This document shows, piece after piece, positions 12,126 through 24,676 of a stretch of 64,000 nucleotides of DNA. Below the pieces are notes generated by a model. It was given only the letters and a program-made list of their open reading frames with translations, was not told the origin of the DNA and did not search any database. Made by a program: the position numbers and the translations under genes. The first letter of the stretch is position 1. Each line of letters opens with the position of its first letter. The DNA comes from Luzula sylvatica (lineage: Eukaryota > Streptophyta > Magnoliopsida > Poales > Juncaceae), in assembly GCA_946800325.1 (NCBI GenBank), contig OX326957.1, positions 54,555,798 through 54,619,797 on the forward strand, written 5' to 3'.

Positions 12126-14516
12126 AGGTTTCTCTGTGCACGATAATCTCCCATTTGCTCTGATTTGTTTTTCTCTTTTTATTTGTAATTTGTAATTTGT
12201 AACTCTAGTTGGTGTTGTTGGGGAGACAATATATGCTTTAGAACATAATGGGATGGTAATTGCGATTTAATAGTTTTCTAGGGTTGTGTGTGTGATTGTT
12301 GGTTTATGTTTCCTCAAATTATGATTTTGTGGCCTTAACCGAGTTGATACTGTCTCGGAAATATTGTCCCGCACAACCAAAAAAATACAAGAAAAACCAA
12401 TATTCATTGAACAAAAATAATAATGTTCACCCTAATCTTTTCAATTGCTTCAACTATTGGTTAGTCCATCAAGTAAAGCATCATTAATTTCATGGACGTT
12501 AATTTGACTCGAGTTATTTTCCTTACCATTTTTTGGTATCAAACAGCTTAAAAAACAAACCGACAAGCATTTTGTCCACTCGATATTTTTTTTTTGCTTC
12601 TCACATTTTGGGTTTGTAAGACTGTTAATTACCATTTGTGATTTTAATTATTCTGTTGGAAATTTGTCAAAAAACTGATTTACCATTAAGGGAGCTTCTG
12701 TCATGCACACTTTAACAAAAGGATAATTTAGGTATTAAAAATATTAGCATGTACATTAGATTTAAGCTCTCCATTTCCCTTTATTAAATTTTTCTCCATT
12801 GCCAGCATTTTCATGTCTGAAATTAAATCTATACTTGGTAATTAGTTATGTGTTCTTTAAAAATAAATATATTACATTCATGGCAACTAAATGGTCATAA
12901 AATATTTTTCTACATTTGAAGTTTATATATTTGCAATTAAGACATATCAAAGATTCAAAGGACATATTTTTTGGTAAAAATTTCCTCTCAACTTTTTTTG
13001 TACATGTTAACAGATTGTTTTACATGACAACGTAAAAAAAGAAAAAGAAAGAACATCTCTTTGTTCTCTCACTAATTTAACAAGCACAACATCCTAAAAT
13101 TACAAAAAAAAGTATATTCAAAAGATTCTCATCATCCATCATTTAAATTCTCGGCCAAAGATTTGAATTTTACAGAGAACTCCTCCTCCTTGTTTTACGC
13201 AAGTTTTGCGAGTATTGATTATAGATCCTTGTTTTAGCCAAAAGGCCTTGAGGTTCTCTTTAATTAATGTAAATTTACAATAATCCCCTCATATTTCTGA
13301 AAACTTAAATTTCCATCGTCTTCTCACCTCCAACAGGGACCGAGAGTCGAGACCAGTTGAAATTCGGAATCGCCTCGGAAACCGCACCAATTGATTTTTC
13401 CCTTTCTTCTAGTAGTTTCCAGATTCTTCCATTTATTCCCTCATCACCATCTTCTATATTTATACTCGCAAAATGGTTTTGTACATTTTCGAAGGTATTA
13501 TTATATTACAGAACTCGAGAGGCATTATCGCATGAGAATTTTCAATTATCCGATCGAATTTTTATGCTCGTGCATGCATCAGATCATGCCTTACAAGCCG
13601 TATCGTGGGGCCCACACCATCTCTTCTATGTCGAAAATCTGTCACGTGTCAAAATAACATCAAATTTCAAATTATGCTAACAAAAGACAAGAATGAAAAA
13701 TGATTTCAATTAATTCAACCTCATTTATTGCGAGATCTTTGAGCCCTTTCATATTGTTCAAAATCTACAGTCACGTTTTGAGAATCCTGAAAAAAAAGAA
13801 TTTTAAAATAATTATCAATTTATATGGTAAATTTAATATAAGTAATGTACGTTCATTTCAAAATAAATTAAAAAATGAGCATTTACTTGACACAAAATTA
13901 GATAACATTGATCACCATTAACTAAAAGAATCCATAGTAAAAGAAAACCTAATGTTCCTTTTCTGGTCGGAATGACGAAAAATCACAATTTCAGTTAAAG
14001 ATGACATTTTTTTTCTCAAAAAATCAATTTTTTTAATGGTTATCTAATCTAATTACAAAAATCTCCAATCGGTTTACAAATTTTAGCTGCAATAAAAGAA
14101 CCTAATTACACGCAAAAGATAAATTAATCATGTAATAAAGCAAATTTACAAAAAAATCAAACTAGTTTATTATTTTTATTAGTCAGAACAAAGAAAAAGA
14201 ATTAATAACAGAAAATCTAAAAAAAAAATAGAACCAATTTGGGATCTTAGTTGTAAATAAAACCATAAAAGTAATATTATGTAAAATTACAGAACATAAG
14301 AGAAATAACGAAATTTGTGCTCGCAAATAATCAGTAATCATACAAAAGCCTCACAACATACATAGAAATTAAAAGAGAGGGAACAACAAGTACCGAAAGC
14401 CTTGAGAAGAACGCACCGCCCCTCGCTTGACGAGTAGGCGTTTGCTGTCAATCGCGTCTGAGGGAGCGCACGAGAAAGAGAGACTGGGCGATCGTGTCTG
14501 GTGTGGCAAGCGACGA

Positions 14517-14517
<1 letters not shown>
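12126..14517. other. AT-rich intergenic region, no gene seen
   Basis: About 2.4 kb downstream of copy 1 has only short, unsupported ORFs and many A or T runs. No RNA gene, LTR or terminal inverted repeat was identified. Confidence 0.5.

Positions 14518-14560
<43 letters not shown>
14518..14560. repeat. (GA)n microsatellite
   Basis: A GA tract abuts the first copy of a 243-bp repeat that starts GGTGTTTGGATGC at 14561. Confidence 0.9.
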
Positions 14561-14563
<3 letters not shown>

Positions 14564-14748
14564 GTTTGGATGCATGTAATTAGTAGTGGAATTGGATCTT
14601 GAGATTCTTCAAATACAATTTTTTTGTTTGGATCCTAGAATTATAAAATGAATTAAATGGCGGAGCATCTCATTATTATATTTTAATGGTAAATTTCAAT
14701 TCCTAAAAAAAGTTGGAGTGTCAAATGGCGGAACATCTCATTATTCTA

Positions 14749-14806
<58 letters not shown>

Positions 14807-14975
14807 GTTTGGATGCATGTAATTAATAGTGGAATTGGATCTTGAGATTCTTCAAATACAAATTTTTTGTTTGGATCTTAGAATTATAAAACGAATTAAA
14901 TGACGGAACATATCATTATTCTATTTTAATGGTAAATTTCAATTCCAAAAAAAAGTTGGAGTGCCAAAGTGGAGC
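14561..14975. repeat. Tandem duplication of about 243 bp including a (GA)n tract
   Basis: The unit at 14561 (GGTGTTTGGATGCATG...) recurs at 14804. A second GA tract at 14756-14804 lies between them in the same position as the first. The units differ by scattered substitutions. Confidence 0.75.
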
Positions 14976-14989
14976 ATCTTCCTCTAATT

Positions 14990-15842
14990 ATTAAATTAAT
15001 AATTAATATTATAATTTAACCATAATTGTATTAATATTATAATTAACATTACAATAATATGATAATTAGTAATATTTAACAAAATAATATTAATATTAAT
15101 ACAATTTAGCATAACAATAATAATATTATTAATATTAATACAAATATCAAAATTAATATATTAATTTTAATATTAATAATTAATAGTATTATTAATATTA
15201 ATATAAATATAATATGTTTACATTAATATGTTAATATTATTTTAATATATTTATATAAATATTATTATTATTATTAATATAATATATTAACAAAAATATA
15301 ATAAACTATTAATATTAGAATGTATTATTAATATTAATATACTTTTTTATTAATAATACAATAATATTATAATTAGTATTATAATCAATATTATTATATT
15401 ATATTAATATTAATATGTTAATATTATTTGAATATATTTATATAAATATAAATATTATTTTTCAAAGAATTTATTAATAATAATATGCTAAAATATTAAT
15501 ATTAGAATATAAATAATATTATTAATATTAATATATTAACAATATTAATATTAGTATTACTATATTTACAATTTTAGTATTAGTATTATTATAATATATT
15601 TACCATATTTTAATAGTAATATTAATATTAGTATTATACAATATATTATAATATTTTTAAAATTAGTACTATAATATTACTACAATTAATAATATTATGA
15701 TAATTTTATATTAAAATGATGTTATATTATAATCATATTATTAAATTTTTCAAACCAATTTTATTATAATAATAATATAATATAATAATAGCAGCAACCA
15801 CAATAATAATAATATTATTGTAATAATAATAATAATATTATT

Positions 15843-15884
<42 letters not shown>

Positions 15885-15930
15885 TTATAATATCTTAATA
15901 TTACGATAATTCTATTATATTGTATTAATT
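14990..15930. repeat. Near-pure A/T tract of TTAATATTAATA type
   Basis: About 940 bp are made almost only of A and T, with recurrent TTAATATTAATA-like words and an (AAT)n run at 15790-15885. ORFs here are composition artefacts. Confidence 0.85.
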
Positions 15931-16238
15931 TTAAACAAACATTAGTTTTACATTTCCAACAACGAAATTCCAAAATTTTGTAAACAATCAAACAAAGAAT
16001 TATATTTTCCATAATCTTATAATTTGGGCATCCAATCAAACTGTGGAATTATTAATTCTAGAACTTTTTACTCCTCCACCTTATAATCCGATTCCACTCT
16101 ATTAATTCCGCTTGCCAAACAGCCCCTAAGTATTAACTGGAGATGCATTTGGAGGCAATGTAGAGGATTGGAGTAATGGGTTATTTTTTTGACGATTTTG
16201 CCCTTTTAGGGTGTACTGTAAGGAAAATTTTCTATAAA

Positions 16239-16413
16239 TGTTAAGATAATGGATCATCCACTAAGAGATAATGGATGATCCATTTAGGTTTTGTGAAATT
16301 ATTCAATTTAGTCCATTGTGTTTTATTATTTTCGTTTATGTTAAAATTATATAAACAAGTTTGTAATCGTTTTGAATTGATTAAGCAAGAAATAGTTTCT
16401 CTCTCCTCTCACA
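16239..16413 (+). repeat. 5' LTR of element 1
   Basis: This is a 175-bp LTR, TG...CA. It holds a 12-bp inverted repeat, AATGGATCATCC with GGATGATCCATT, and a TATA-like TATATAAA at 16348-16355, the likely promoter of the element RNA. It has one mismatch to the 3' LTR, a T here for G near position 100. Confidence 0.96.
16348..16355 (+). promoter_or_regulatory. TATA box of element 1 LTR
   Basis: TATATAAA lies 58 bp before the LTR end; transcription would begin in the last 30 bp or so of the LTR. This is positional inference. Confidence 0.5.
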
Positions 16414-16430
16414 TGGTATCAGCCGCCTGG
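16414..16430 (+). other. Primer binding site of element 1
   Basis: TGGTATCAGCCGCCTGG directly follows the LTR. The first nine bases match the complement of initiator tRNA-Met, and the rest diverges from the usual TGGTATCAGAGC. Confidence 0.8.
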
Positions 16431-16545
16431 CTTCCTTAACCCGGCAACCTCTCTCTTCTTCTTTTCTTCATATCCAGTCGTAGCTACTGTAGCAACAGTA
16501 GCGACGCCAAAATTGTCAAAATCGCCTAGCGCTCCTTTTCTCTTC

Positions 16546-18065
16546 ATGGCGCAGGAAGATCTTGGTGCGTTTTCTCTTCACACGGCGCAGCCGTCGCCAA
16601 ACCCTAATCCTGCGGCACTTTCCTCTCGCCCACAGCAGCAGCAGCCCCTATCTCCTCTCGCAGCAGCCCTCAGCAGCCCTCAACAGCTCACAGCAGCCCA
16701 CAGCAGCCCTCAGCAGCCCCTATCTCCTCTCGCAGCAGCCCTCAGCAGCCCTCAGCAGCTCGCAGCAGCCCACAGCAGCCCTCAGCAGCCCCTATCTCCT
16801 CTCGCAGCAGCCCCTATCTCCCACAGCAGCCCCTATCTCCACTTGCAGCAGCCCCTATCTCGCACACAGCTGCCCCTGGCCCATAGCAGCCCCTATCTCC
16901 TCTCGGGCGCACCATATCTCCTCCCCACTGGATCACTCGGTCCCGAACTTTCTGCCCCGAATAACTCTCTCGGCCACCACAATCTTGGCCCCATATTTTC
17001 TGCCCCGAACTTTCTGCCCCGAGTAACCTATTCGCCCACTTCGCCGCGAGTCTCTCCCTCTTTTCCGCCCGGGTTTCCCGCTCCTCCAACCATCTCTCAC
17101 GCTTCCGCCCCACTCTTTATTCCGGCCGGATCGTTTGGCGCATACGGTCCGCCCGTGTCTCATCAAATTGGCCATCCTTCTCCGCCGATTAGTGCCAACC
17201 TCTACAATTCCGGTGATACACCTCCTCCTCGATCACCGGTTACATTCAATCACCCACTCTCGATTAAGTTGACTCGCGAAAATTTTCTCCTTTGGAAATC
17301 GCAAGTTATTTCGGTTCTAACCGGTTACGGACTCATGCATTTCGTCGACGGTTCTCAACTCTCGCCTCCCCCGCATATTACCGTTCAAGAAGGCGAATCT
17401 TATTCTTTTGTCCTCAATCCGCATCACGACTTGTGGAAACGTCAAGATGCTCTCATCCTTGCATGGCTTTTCTCATCCCTCTCCGAAACGGTACTTGTTC
17501 AATTTGTAAATTGTGGCACGTCCTTGGATCTTTGGCGAGTCATCCATCAATTATACGCAAATCCGGCGATGTCCTCTCTCCTCGAAATCAAGCAACTTCT
17601 CCACTCGACCAAAAAGGACTCACTTTCTTGCTCGGATTACGTACAAAAGATGCAAACATTTGCGGATCGCCTCGCTTCTTTGGGGTCCCCAATTTCGGAG
17701 ATGGATCTTATTCACCACATCCTCAACGGACTTGGCCGCGAGTACGACGCCTTTGTCATGAACGTTTCCATGCGTCCGAATCCGTTGCCTCTCATGGAGC
17801 TTCTCGGTCATCTTCGCTGCCTCGAGCGTCGCCTCGACTCTCATGATGTCATGCCGCCACCAAACCTAAGGTTCCGAACTCTTTTGCAGGTTTACTTCCG
17901 ACACCGGCTCACACCGCACCTTCACGGTTTTCGAGGCCTCCTTTTCCAAATCGTGGTCGCGGCAATGGTGGACGTGGTGGCCGCAATGGTCGTGGGGGAC
18001 GAAAATCCGAAGATGTGTGCCAAATTTGCGACAAGCCGGGCCATGTTGCGTTGCGTTGCGTTGTT
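16546..18065 (+). pseudogene. gag: gag of element 1, broken by two frameshifts
   Basis: The first ATG, 16546 (MAQEDLG), is preferred over the TTG that opens the frame at 16513. The N-terminal 160 residues or so are low-complexity Ser/Pro/Gln/Ala, including a 24-residue repeat. A copia Gag core follows from about 17250 (LTRENFLLWKSQVISV) to 17800 (NGLGREYDAFV). Near 17861-17870 the frame shifts (net -1 or +2). The third frame then carries a Gly/Arg-rich basic stretch and a complete zinc knuckle, CX2CX4HX4C, at 18018-18059. A 5-bp tandem expansion right after the last cysteine moves the reading into the pol frame. Gag would form the particle and bind element RNA. The shifts could be ribosomal only in principle; simple mutation is likelier. 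Confidence 0.85.
16639..16812 (+). repeat. 72-bp tandem repeat inside gag
   Basis: Units start at 16639, 16711 and 16783 (the third is partial), each beginning CAGCAGCCCCTATCTCC. The 72-bp period keeps frame and encodes 24 residues rich in Pro, Gln, Ser and Ala. Confidence 0.9.
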
Positions 18066-21000
18066 GGAGCCGTTTCGACGCAACTATTCAACCGATGACG
18101 AATGCTTCGCCTCAAGCCCAAACCGCACAAGCCATCTCCACCGATGCTCCACCGAACTCCGTCGTTCCCACCGAGTGGTTCCTTGATACGGGTGCCACGC
18201 ATCATGTGACGGCCGACCTCAACAACCTTTCGACACACTCCATGTATCTCGGCCATGATCAATTACGTGTCGGCAATGGCGATGGTTTAAAAATTCTTAA
18301 TCTTGGGTCTTCTCGTATTTCTTCTCCATCAAAATCTTTTCTTTTAAAAGATATTCTTCATGTCCCGTCCATTACTCAAAATCTTTTAAGTATCTCTCGT
18401 TTTACTCGTGACAATAATGTTTATCTTGAATTCTATTCTTCTCTTTGTTTTGTCAAGGATCGAGCAACGCACAAGGTGCTTCTTCAAGCCACTCTTGTTG
18501 ATGGTCTTTACAAGCTTTCTTCTTCCCTAGTGTCCTCGCCCCTAGCTTTCTTGACGAGTCGAGTCTCCGTTGATACGTGGCATCGTCGGTTTTGTCATGC
18601 GTCATCTTCCACCACCGCTCATATTTTAAAGAAGTTTTCTCTTCCGTTTATGTCTCAAACTATTTCTTTTTGTAACGATTGTTCTAAAGCGAAAGCACAC
18701 AAATTACCATTTTCTCGTTCTAGTTTTCGTGCTAAGTTTCCTCTTGATGTTGTTCATTCGGATTTGTGGGGTCCGTCTCCGGTTGTATCGAATTCGGGTT
18801 ATAAGTATTATGTCATTTTTGTCGATGAATTCTCTCGTTTCACTTGGTTATATTTTCTTTCTTCCAAGGATCAAGTGTCGGTCGTGTTTGAGAAATTTAA
18901 AAAGATTGTGGAAAACTTGTTTACTCGATTCGGTGGTACCGAATACAAGCCGATTTTTCGACTTCATCCCGGCATCACGCCTCAACTTTCATGCCCTCAC
19001 ACCCCCGAGCAAAACGGTGTAGCCGAGCGCAAACATCGCCATATCCTCGAGCTCGCCCTTTCGTGCATCTCCTCGGCTTCCATCCCTCTCGACTATTGGG
19101 ATGAGGTATTTTTAAGCGTTATTTTCATTATCAATCGCTTACCTATATCCTCGCAAAAATCCCCTTTCGAGTGTCTTTTTCAACAAGAGCCGGATTATGC
19201 GTTCCTACGAGTCCTTGGGTGCGCATGCTTTCCGAACTTGCGCCCCTATAATAAGAACAAGCTCGAATTTCGCTCGCTACCGTGTGTCTTTATGGGGTAT
19301 TCATCGAGCCACAAAGGATACAAATGCCTTCATCTTGAGACGAATCGAGTGTACATTAGCCGTGATGTCACCTTTGACGAACAGACGTTCCCGTTTGCCG
19401 CGCGACACGATCCGCCTTCTTCTCAGACTATTGATACGTTTTACTCTCCTCTAACGGTTTTGCCATTTTTTAGGGACACTCGGGAGGACACTGCTCGGCA
19501 TTCGACGTTAACGCCCGTCCCTCATACTCGCGGTGCGGACTTACCACACGCTGACGCTATTCGGCCGGTTCCCTCGCGCACAATCGATACCGCCGCTACC
19601 GTACCACATGTCCCTCCCGGTCCACCGAGACCCACGTGTCCTACCGATTCTGCCGAGCATACCTCGGTCTTACCCCCTGACGCTTCTAGTCCGCCGAGAC
19701 CGCCGATCACCCTCGAGCTTGCCGAGCATACCTCGGTCCAACCCCCCGACGCTCCTAACACACCGAGACCGCTGACCTCCATCGAGATTGCCGAGCATTC
19801 CTCGGTCTTACCTTCCGACGTGCCCCTACCTCATTCCTCGTCTACGTCGACACTCGTCGTTCCTACTCGTCGACATCCCATGGTCACTCGTCAACGTGAC
19901 AATACACGTCGCCTCAAAGACCTCTCCGATTACCACCTTTATACGGCCACGAAGCATCCCTTGGCCTTCTCCATATCGGTGGATGACGACGAACCGACTT
20001 GCTTCTCAAATGCCAACAAGCATCTTCCTTGGCGCCAAGCCATGGCCCATGAACTCGATGCTCTCGTTCAAAACAAGACGTGGATCCTAGTACCACCACC
20101 CTCCAACCAAACCGTCGTGGGATGCAAATGGGTCTTCAAGCTCAAACGACGTCCGGATGGGTCGATTGAACGTCACAAGGCACGGTTGGTCGCCAAAGGT
20201 TATAACCAAACCGAAGGTGTCGATTATACGGAGACGTTTAGTCCGGTTGTCAAACCGGTTACCATTCGGGTGGTGCTCTCGATCGCAATTTCTCGCGGTT
20301 GGACCCTACGACAACTTGATGTCAACAATGCCTTTCTTCACGGGGATCTTCATGAGACGGTCTACATGTCTCAACCTCCTGGTTTTACTAACTCGGAATT
20401 CCCCAACTATGTGTGTTTGTTGAAGAAGGCACTTTACGGTCTCAAGCAAGCACCCCGAGCGTGGTTTCATAAACTTCGCGCGGCCCTCCTTAGCCTCGGC
20501 TTCACCGTGTCTTCCTCGGATTCATCTCTCTTCATCCGTACCCGCGATGCCCATACGGTATTTCTTCTAGTGTATGTTGATGATATCATTATTTCGGGTA
20601 GTGATGAGTCCATCGTCGACACCCTCATTCGCGAACTTGGTGCTCGATTCTCGTTGAAGGATCTCGGTGTGCTTTCGTACTTTCTCGGAATCCATGCCGT
20701 TCACACCCCCAACGGTATTCACCTCAACCAAGCTCGCTATATCTCCTCTCTTCTCCGAAAAACCAACATGGATGGAGCCAAGCCGATTTCTTCTCCCCTT
20801 CCATCGGCCTCGGTTCTCTCCAAGTACGAAGGTAAACCTCTCGACGATCCTTTCGAATATCGGAGTGTTGTAGGTGCACTTCAATATGCCACTATTACCC
20901 GACCGGACATTTCGTTTGCGGTCAACCGACTTTCGCAATTCATGCATTGTCCCACCGAGGGCCATTGGACCGCGGTGAAACGGGTCCTTCGCTACCTAAA

Positions 21001-21541
21001 AGGATCCATCACTCACGGCTTGCACCTCTCCAACCTTGACTCTCCGACCCTTCATGCGTATTCCGATGCCGATTGGGCGAGTTGTCCCGACGATCGCCGC
21101 TCCACGACGGGCTTTTGCATTTATCTCGGACCGAATCTCGTTTCTTGGAGCTCAAAGAAGCAACAAACAGTTGCTCGGTCCAGTACCGAATCGGAATACC
21201 GGAGTCTCGCAATGGCCACCGCCGAGGTAATTTGGCTCCAATCTCTCCTTCGTGAGCTCAATTTTCCACTTTTAGCCTCGCCGGTACTTTGGTGCGACAA
21301 CTTGGGTGCAACTTTTCTTGCCTCCAATCCCGTATTCCATGCTCGAACGAAGCACATCGAGATTGATTTTCACTTCGTCCGTGATCGCATCGATTCCAAG
21401 CAACTACAGGTGAAATTCATTTGCTCCTCCGATCAAGTTGCGGATGCGCTAACCAAAGCCCTTCCCGCTCCGCGTTTCGTTGCTCTTCGTTCCAAACTCA
21501 CCGTTGATGCCTCCCCGGTTTCGTTTGAGGGGGGATGTTAA
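18065..21541 (+). CDS. pol: pol polyprotein of element 1 (protease, integrase, RT, RNase H)
   Basis: The open frame runs from 18017 (GTG codon, no true start) and is biologically entered from gag. Domains in order: aspartic protease with [10 protein letters not shown] near 18177; GAG-pre-integrase with HRRFCHA and CNDCSKAK (zinc-binding); integrase with HSDLWGP and later [11 protein letters not shown]; a Pro/Ser-rich linker with a 23-residue repeat; RT from about 20060 with YVDD at about 20572; RNase H with SDADW, STESEY and WCDN. The stop TAA at 21539-21541 lies inside the 3' LTR. The integrase second catalytic Asp (SDGGxE in relatives) is missing: the sequence reads TRFGGTEY and is several residues short. 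RT and RNase H look intact. Confidence 0.92.
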   Translation, partial: WSRFDATIQPMTNASPQAQTAQAISTDAPPNSVVPTEWFLDTGATHHVTADLNNLSTHSMYLGHDQLRVGNGDGLKILNLGSSRISSPSKSFLLKDILHVPSITQNLLSISRFTRDNNVYLEFYSSLCFVKDRATHKVLLQATLVDGLYKLSSSLVSSPLAFLTSRVSVDTWHRRFCHASSSTTAHILKKFSLPFMSQTISFCNDCSKAKAHKLPFSRSSFRAKFPLDVVHSDLWGPSPVVSNSGYKYYVIFVDEFSRFTWLYFLSSKDQVSVVFEKFKKIVENLFTRFGGTEYKPIFRLHPGITPQLSCPHTPEQNGVAERKHRHILELALSCISSASIPLDYWDEVFLSVIFIINRLPISSQKSPFECLFQQEPDYAFLRVLGCACFPNLRPYNKNKLEFRSLPCVFMGYSSSHKGYKCLHLETNRVYISRDVTFDEQTFPFAARHDPPSSQTIDTFYSPLTVLPFFRDTREDTARHSTLTPVPHTRGADLPHADAIRPVPSRTIDTAATVPHVPPGPPRPTCPTDSAEHTSVLPPDASSPPRPPITLELAEHTSVQPPDAPNTPRPLTSIEIAEHSSVLPSDVPLPHSSSTSTLVVPTRRHPMVTRQRDNTRRLKDLSDYHLYTATKHPLAFSISVDDDEPTCFSNANKHLPWRQAMAHELDALVQNKTWILVPPPSNQTVVGCKWVFKLKRRPDGSIERHKARLVAKGYNQTEGVDYTETFSPVVKPVTIRVVLSIAISRGWTLRQLDVNNAFLHGDLHETVYMSQPPGFTNSEFPNYVCLLKKALYGLKQAPRAWFHKLRAALLSLGFTVSSSDSSLFIRTRDAHTVFLLVYVDDIIISGSDESIVDTLIRELGARFSLKDLGVLSYFLGIHAVHTPNGIHLNQARYISSLLRKTNMDGAKPISSPLPSASVLSKYEGKPLDDPFEYRSVVGALQYATITRPDISFAVNRLSQFMHCPTEGHWTAVKRVLRYLKGSITHGLHLSNLDSPTLHAYSDADWASCPDDRRSTTGFCIYLGPNLVSWSSKKQQTVARSSTESEYRSLAMATAEVIWLQSLLRELNFPLLASPVLWCDNLGATFLASNPVFHARTKHIEIDFHFVRDRIDSKQLQVKFICSSDQVADALTKALPAPRFVALRSKLTVDASPVSFEGGC
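19652..19850 (+). repeat. 69-bp in-frame repeat in the integrase-RT linker
   Basis: GCCGAGCATACCTCGGTC-like units begin at 19652, 19721 and 19790, spaced exactly 69 bp (23 codons). They lie in the poorly constrained linker of the polyprotein. Confidence 0.85.
21527..21535 (+). other. Polypurine tract of element 1
   Basis: GAGGGGGGA immediately precedes the 3' LTR and would prime plus-strand DNA. Confidence 0.9.
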
Positions 21542-21710
21542 GATAATGGATCATCCACTAAGAGATAATGGATGATCCATTTAGGTTTTGTGAAATTATT
21601 CAATTTAGTCCATTGTGTTTTATTATTTTCGTTTAGGTTAAAATTATATAAACAAGTTTGTAATCGTTTTGAATTGATTAAGCAAGAAATAGTTTCTCTC
21701 TCCTCTCACA
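21536..21710 (+). repeat. 3' LTR of element 1
   Basis: This is a 175-bp LTR whose first bases contain the pol stop codon. It is followed by the target duplication ATAAA. Confidence 0.96.
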
Positions 21711-22004
21711 ATAAAACATTTAATCATGATTTTTGGATCGACTCATCTTGTAATCTAGGCCATTCAATCACAAATAATATATAATAAAGAAAATTGGTTG
21801 CATCATATATGAACTCTCCTACAACGAAGGAAATAAATTGAACTGTAAATTAATATTGAGAACAAAAACAAATCGTCGAGAAGCTCGAAGTTGGTGATAA
21901 AATGAGATTTGGAAAGTGTGTGAATTAGAGAGTTCTTTTAAAATTTAGGAAATTGTAATCTGCAGGGCTCTGTTGTAAAACAACTATTGACTTGTACCAG
22001 TCAA

Positions 22005-22005
<1 letters not shown>

Positions 22006-22037
<32 letters not shown>
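22006..22037. repeat. Poly-A run of 32 bases
   Basis: An uninterrupted A tract follows a TTGACT/AGTCAA hairpin. It could be the tail of an unrecognised retroposon; no flanking duplication was found. Confidence 0.7.
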
Positions 22038-22039
<2 letters not shown>

Positions 22040-22138
22040 AATTTGAGCACATATTCTTATCTAGGTTGCAATTCATTTTTTCTCATAATTTTCAGTCACA
22101 TGAAAAACAACTAAAACTTGGATTTTTATTTCATATAA

Positions 22139-22325
22139 CTAGCAATAGCCCGCGCGATTGCGCGAGACTTTATATATTTTATCACATATTTTGTATAAAT
22201 TGTTTAAATAAAATTTGTGCGGATACGTTTAAACTCAATTAATATAGTCATGATATGTTTCCTCATATATTGGTATCAATAAATATTAATAAAGTTCCAT
22301 GAAATTGATCTATCATAGATTATAT
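22139..22325 (-). mobile_element. Helitron 3' terminus (minus strand)
   Basis: Read on the minus strand, a GC-rich hairpin of the form CGCGCAATCGCGCG (about 22150-22165) is followed by CTATTG and the terminal CTAG at 22142-22139, and the next base is T. This is the Helitron 3' end rule (hairpin, then CTRR, inserted before T). A plus-strand sister end is at 41551-41580. The element's other end is not resolved, and a hAT-like element interrupts it from 22326. Confidence 0.65.
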
Positions 22326-23461
<1,136 letters not shown>

Positions 23462-24146
23462 GATCATATACATTATAATTTATAATGGTCCATAAAATTG
23501 GTCCATCATTAAAATTTACACAAAATAAATAAAAATTATAACATGTATACTTCAAACAAAATTTAAATTTACAAATATGCGGCCCTATATTTTTGTTTGG
23601 CCCAAAGCGATCGTTTTGTTCGCCTTTCTTCAGGGTCGTTCCCGTACGTGAGTATAATTTGGTTTATAATAAAAAATAATCGAAAAAAAAAGTTATTGTG
23701 TTATACACGTGTCACTTTGTGGTGAGTTGTTCAACATTATAACTATAGTGTATTCTGGACTTTGATATGATAATTTAAGGAGTACGTTGTTTGCAAAATG
23801 GTCCGAACATTGAGATGGGCCCGTCTAAATGGCCAGTAATGCTGGCTGTAATGAATTACAAGAAATTTACCACTCTATAAAATTAATTAGGATTGATATA
23901 AGGAACCGAGAATCTTGATTCTTTCGTAAAAGAGAGAAATGAGAAAAAATTGTGCATTTTACGAGTGTATTTCGTGGGTGTGCACTTTCATGTGCACGTA
24001 ATGAATAGAAAAATGATACGCGACGTATATATGAAGTGTACTTGGAGTATATATCCATAAAATACATATGGAATGCACATAAAATATCACGTATCTTTTT
24101 TTATTGGTGTCGTGTATATAAAATGCATTAGTCGGTTCATTAATGA
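23462..24146. other. Spacer upstream of small gene copy 2
   Basis: AT-rich; the first part may belong to the interrupted Helitron, since phrases like GGTCCATAAAATTGGTCCATC echo 22290-22310. No gene seen. Confidence 0.35.
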
Positions 24147-24430
24147 AATAAACAGTAAACATAAAAGCATATCAGAGAAAGCCCATACCATTGGAAGTCT
24201 TGTTTCATGTTTTGTTCCACTTTTTATCATCGTTTCAGCTCAAGATTATCAGGACTTAATTTGGACATCTCATAGTTTCAGCTAAACTTATACTATATAA
24301 GTCGATGATTCCAACTTTACATTAAACACGTGCCCCGCAAGTTCCGAACATTTTTATATATTTTTGAGAATTTTTTGAAAAATTACAAATTTGTACGTTT
24401 TTTTTTTAAGGTAATCATAAATTACGAATC
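24147..24430 (+). promoter_or_regulatory. Upstream region of small gene copy 2 (duplicated in window)
   Basis: This block lies directly before the ATG at 24431. Most of it is repeated at 28568-28744 and continued at 35665-35774, the two halves now separated by a MULE. It contains TATACTATATAAG near 24290-24302 as a possible TATA region. Duplication with its gene suggests it carries the promoter; that is inferred from position. Confidence 0.55.
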
Positions 24431-24676
24431 ATGACCATTATAAGTTTCTTCTTAATGGTTCTAGGCACTTCTTTTGTCATTCAAGACAAAGGAGAGGCTT
24501 CTGTTAACGGAGAGTATGCCGTCACTGCATTTCTTGTGTTCATCACCGGAGTTTGGTTGACGATGCTTTCAATCTTTCTTCACATGTTTCCAATGGAGGG
24601 AGTGCCTGTTTTTCCTGCAACAATGGAGACGTTACACTTGTATGTATTTGGCATCCGAATTGATCTCCTCTTCTAG
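24431..24676 (+). CDS. Small two-segment membrane protein, family copy 2 (best copy)
   Basis: An intact 81-codon gene runs from ATG 24431 to TAG. Residues about 3-17 (IISFFLMVLGTSFVI) are hydrophobic, 18-32 are polar and acidic, 33-53 (AFLVFITGVWLTMLSIFLHMF) form a second membrane segment, FPMEG lies at 53-57, and the protein ends IRIDLLF. The same pattern in copies 1, 3 and 4, with the C-terminal R(I/V)DLLF kept in copies 1-3, indicates a real family under protein-level constraint at some time. The function is unknown to me. A dispersed same-strand set suggests an old tandem cluster expanded by transposon insertion. Expression is untested. Confidence 0.7.
   Translation: MTIISFFLMVLGTSFVIQDKGEASVNGEYAVTAFLVFITGVWLTMLSIFLHMFPMEGVPVFPATMETLHLYVFGIRIDLLF

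Larger units (their letters stand above)
14561..16129. mobile_element. AT-rich inverted-repeat element (degenerate TIRs)
   Basis: The left end, GTGTTTGGATGCATGTAATT, and the reverse complement of the right end (CCAAACAGCCCC near 16114-16126) align over about 35 bp with gaps. Between the repeats lies about 900 bp of almost pure A/T. A similar right-end sequence occurs near 25500-25640. The class is uncertain; no target duplication can be read because the left side is a microsatellite. Confidence 0.4.
16239..21710 (+). mobile_element. Complete young Ty1/copia retrotransposon (element 1)
   Basis: The two 175-bp LTRs (16239-16413 and 21536-21710) start TGTTAAGATAAT, end CTCTCACA, and differ by one base that I can see. 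A perfect 5-bp target duplication, ATAAA, flanks the element at 16234-16238 and 21711-21715. A primer site follows the 5' LTR and a G-rich polypurine tract precedes the 3' LTR. The order is gag, protease, integrase, RT, RNase H, which is the copia order. Two frameshifts and a damaged integrase core make this copy inactive by itself despite its youth. Total length is 5472 bp. Confidence 0.97.

Noticed and set aside
14369..14575. 68-residue minus-strand ORF with a poly-Leu/Ser start
   Set aside because: Its start is the (GA)n microsatellite; no homologue recognised and it runs into spacer.
16513..16545. Extension of the element 1 gag upstream of MAQEDLG
   Set aside because: It would start at TTG; the ATG at 16546 is the first plausible start.
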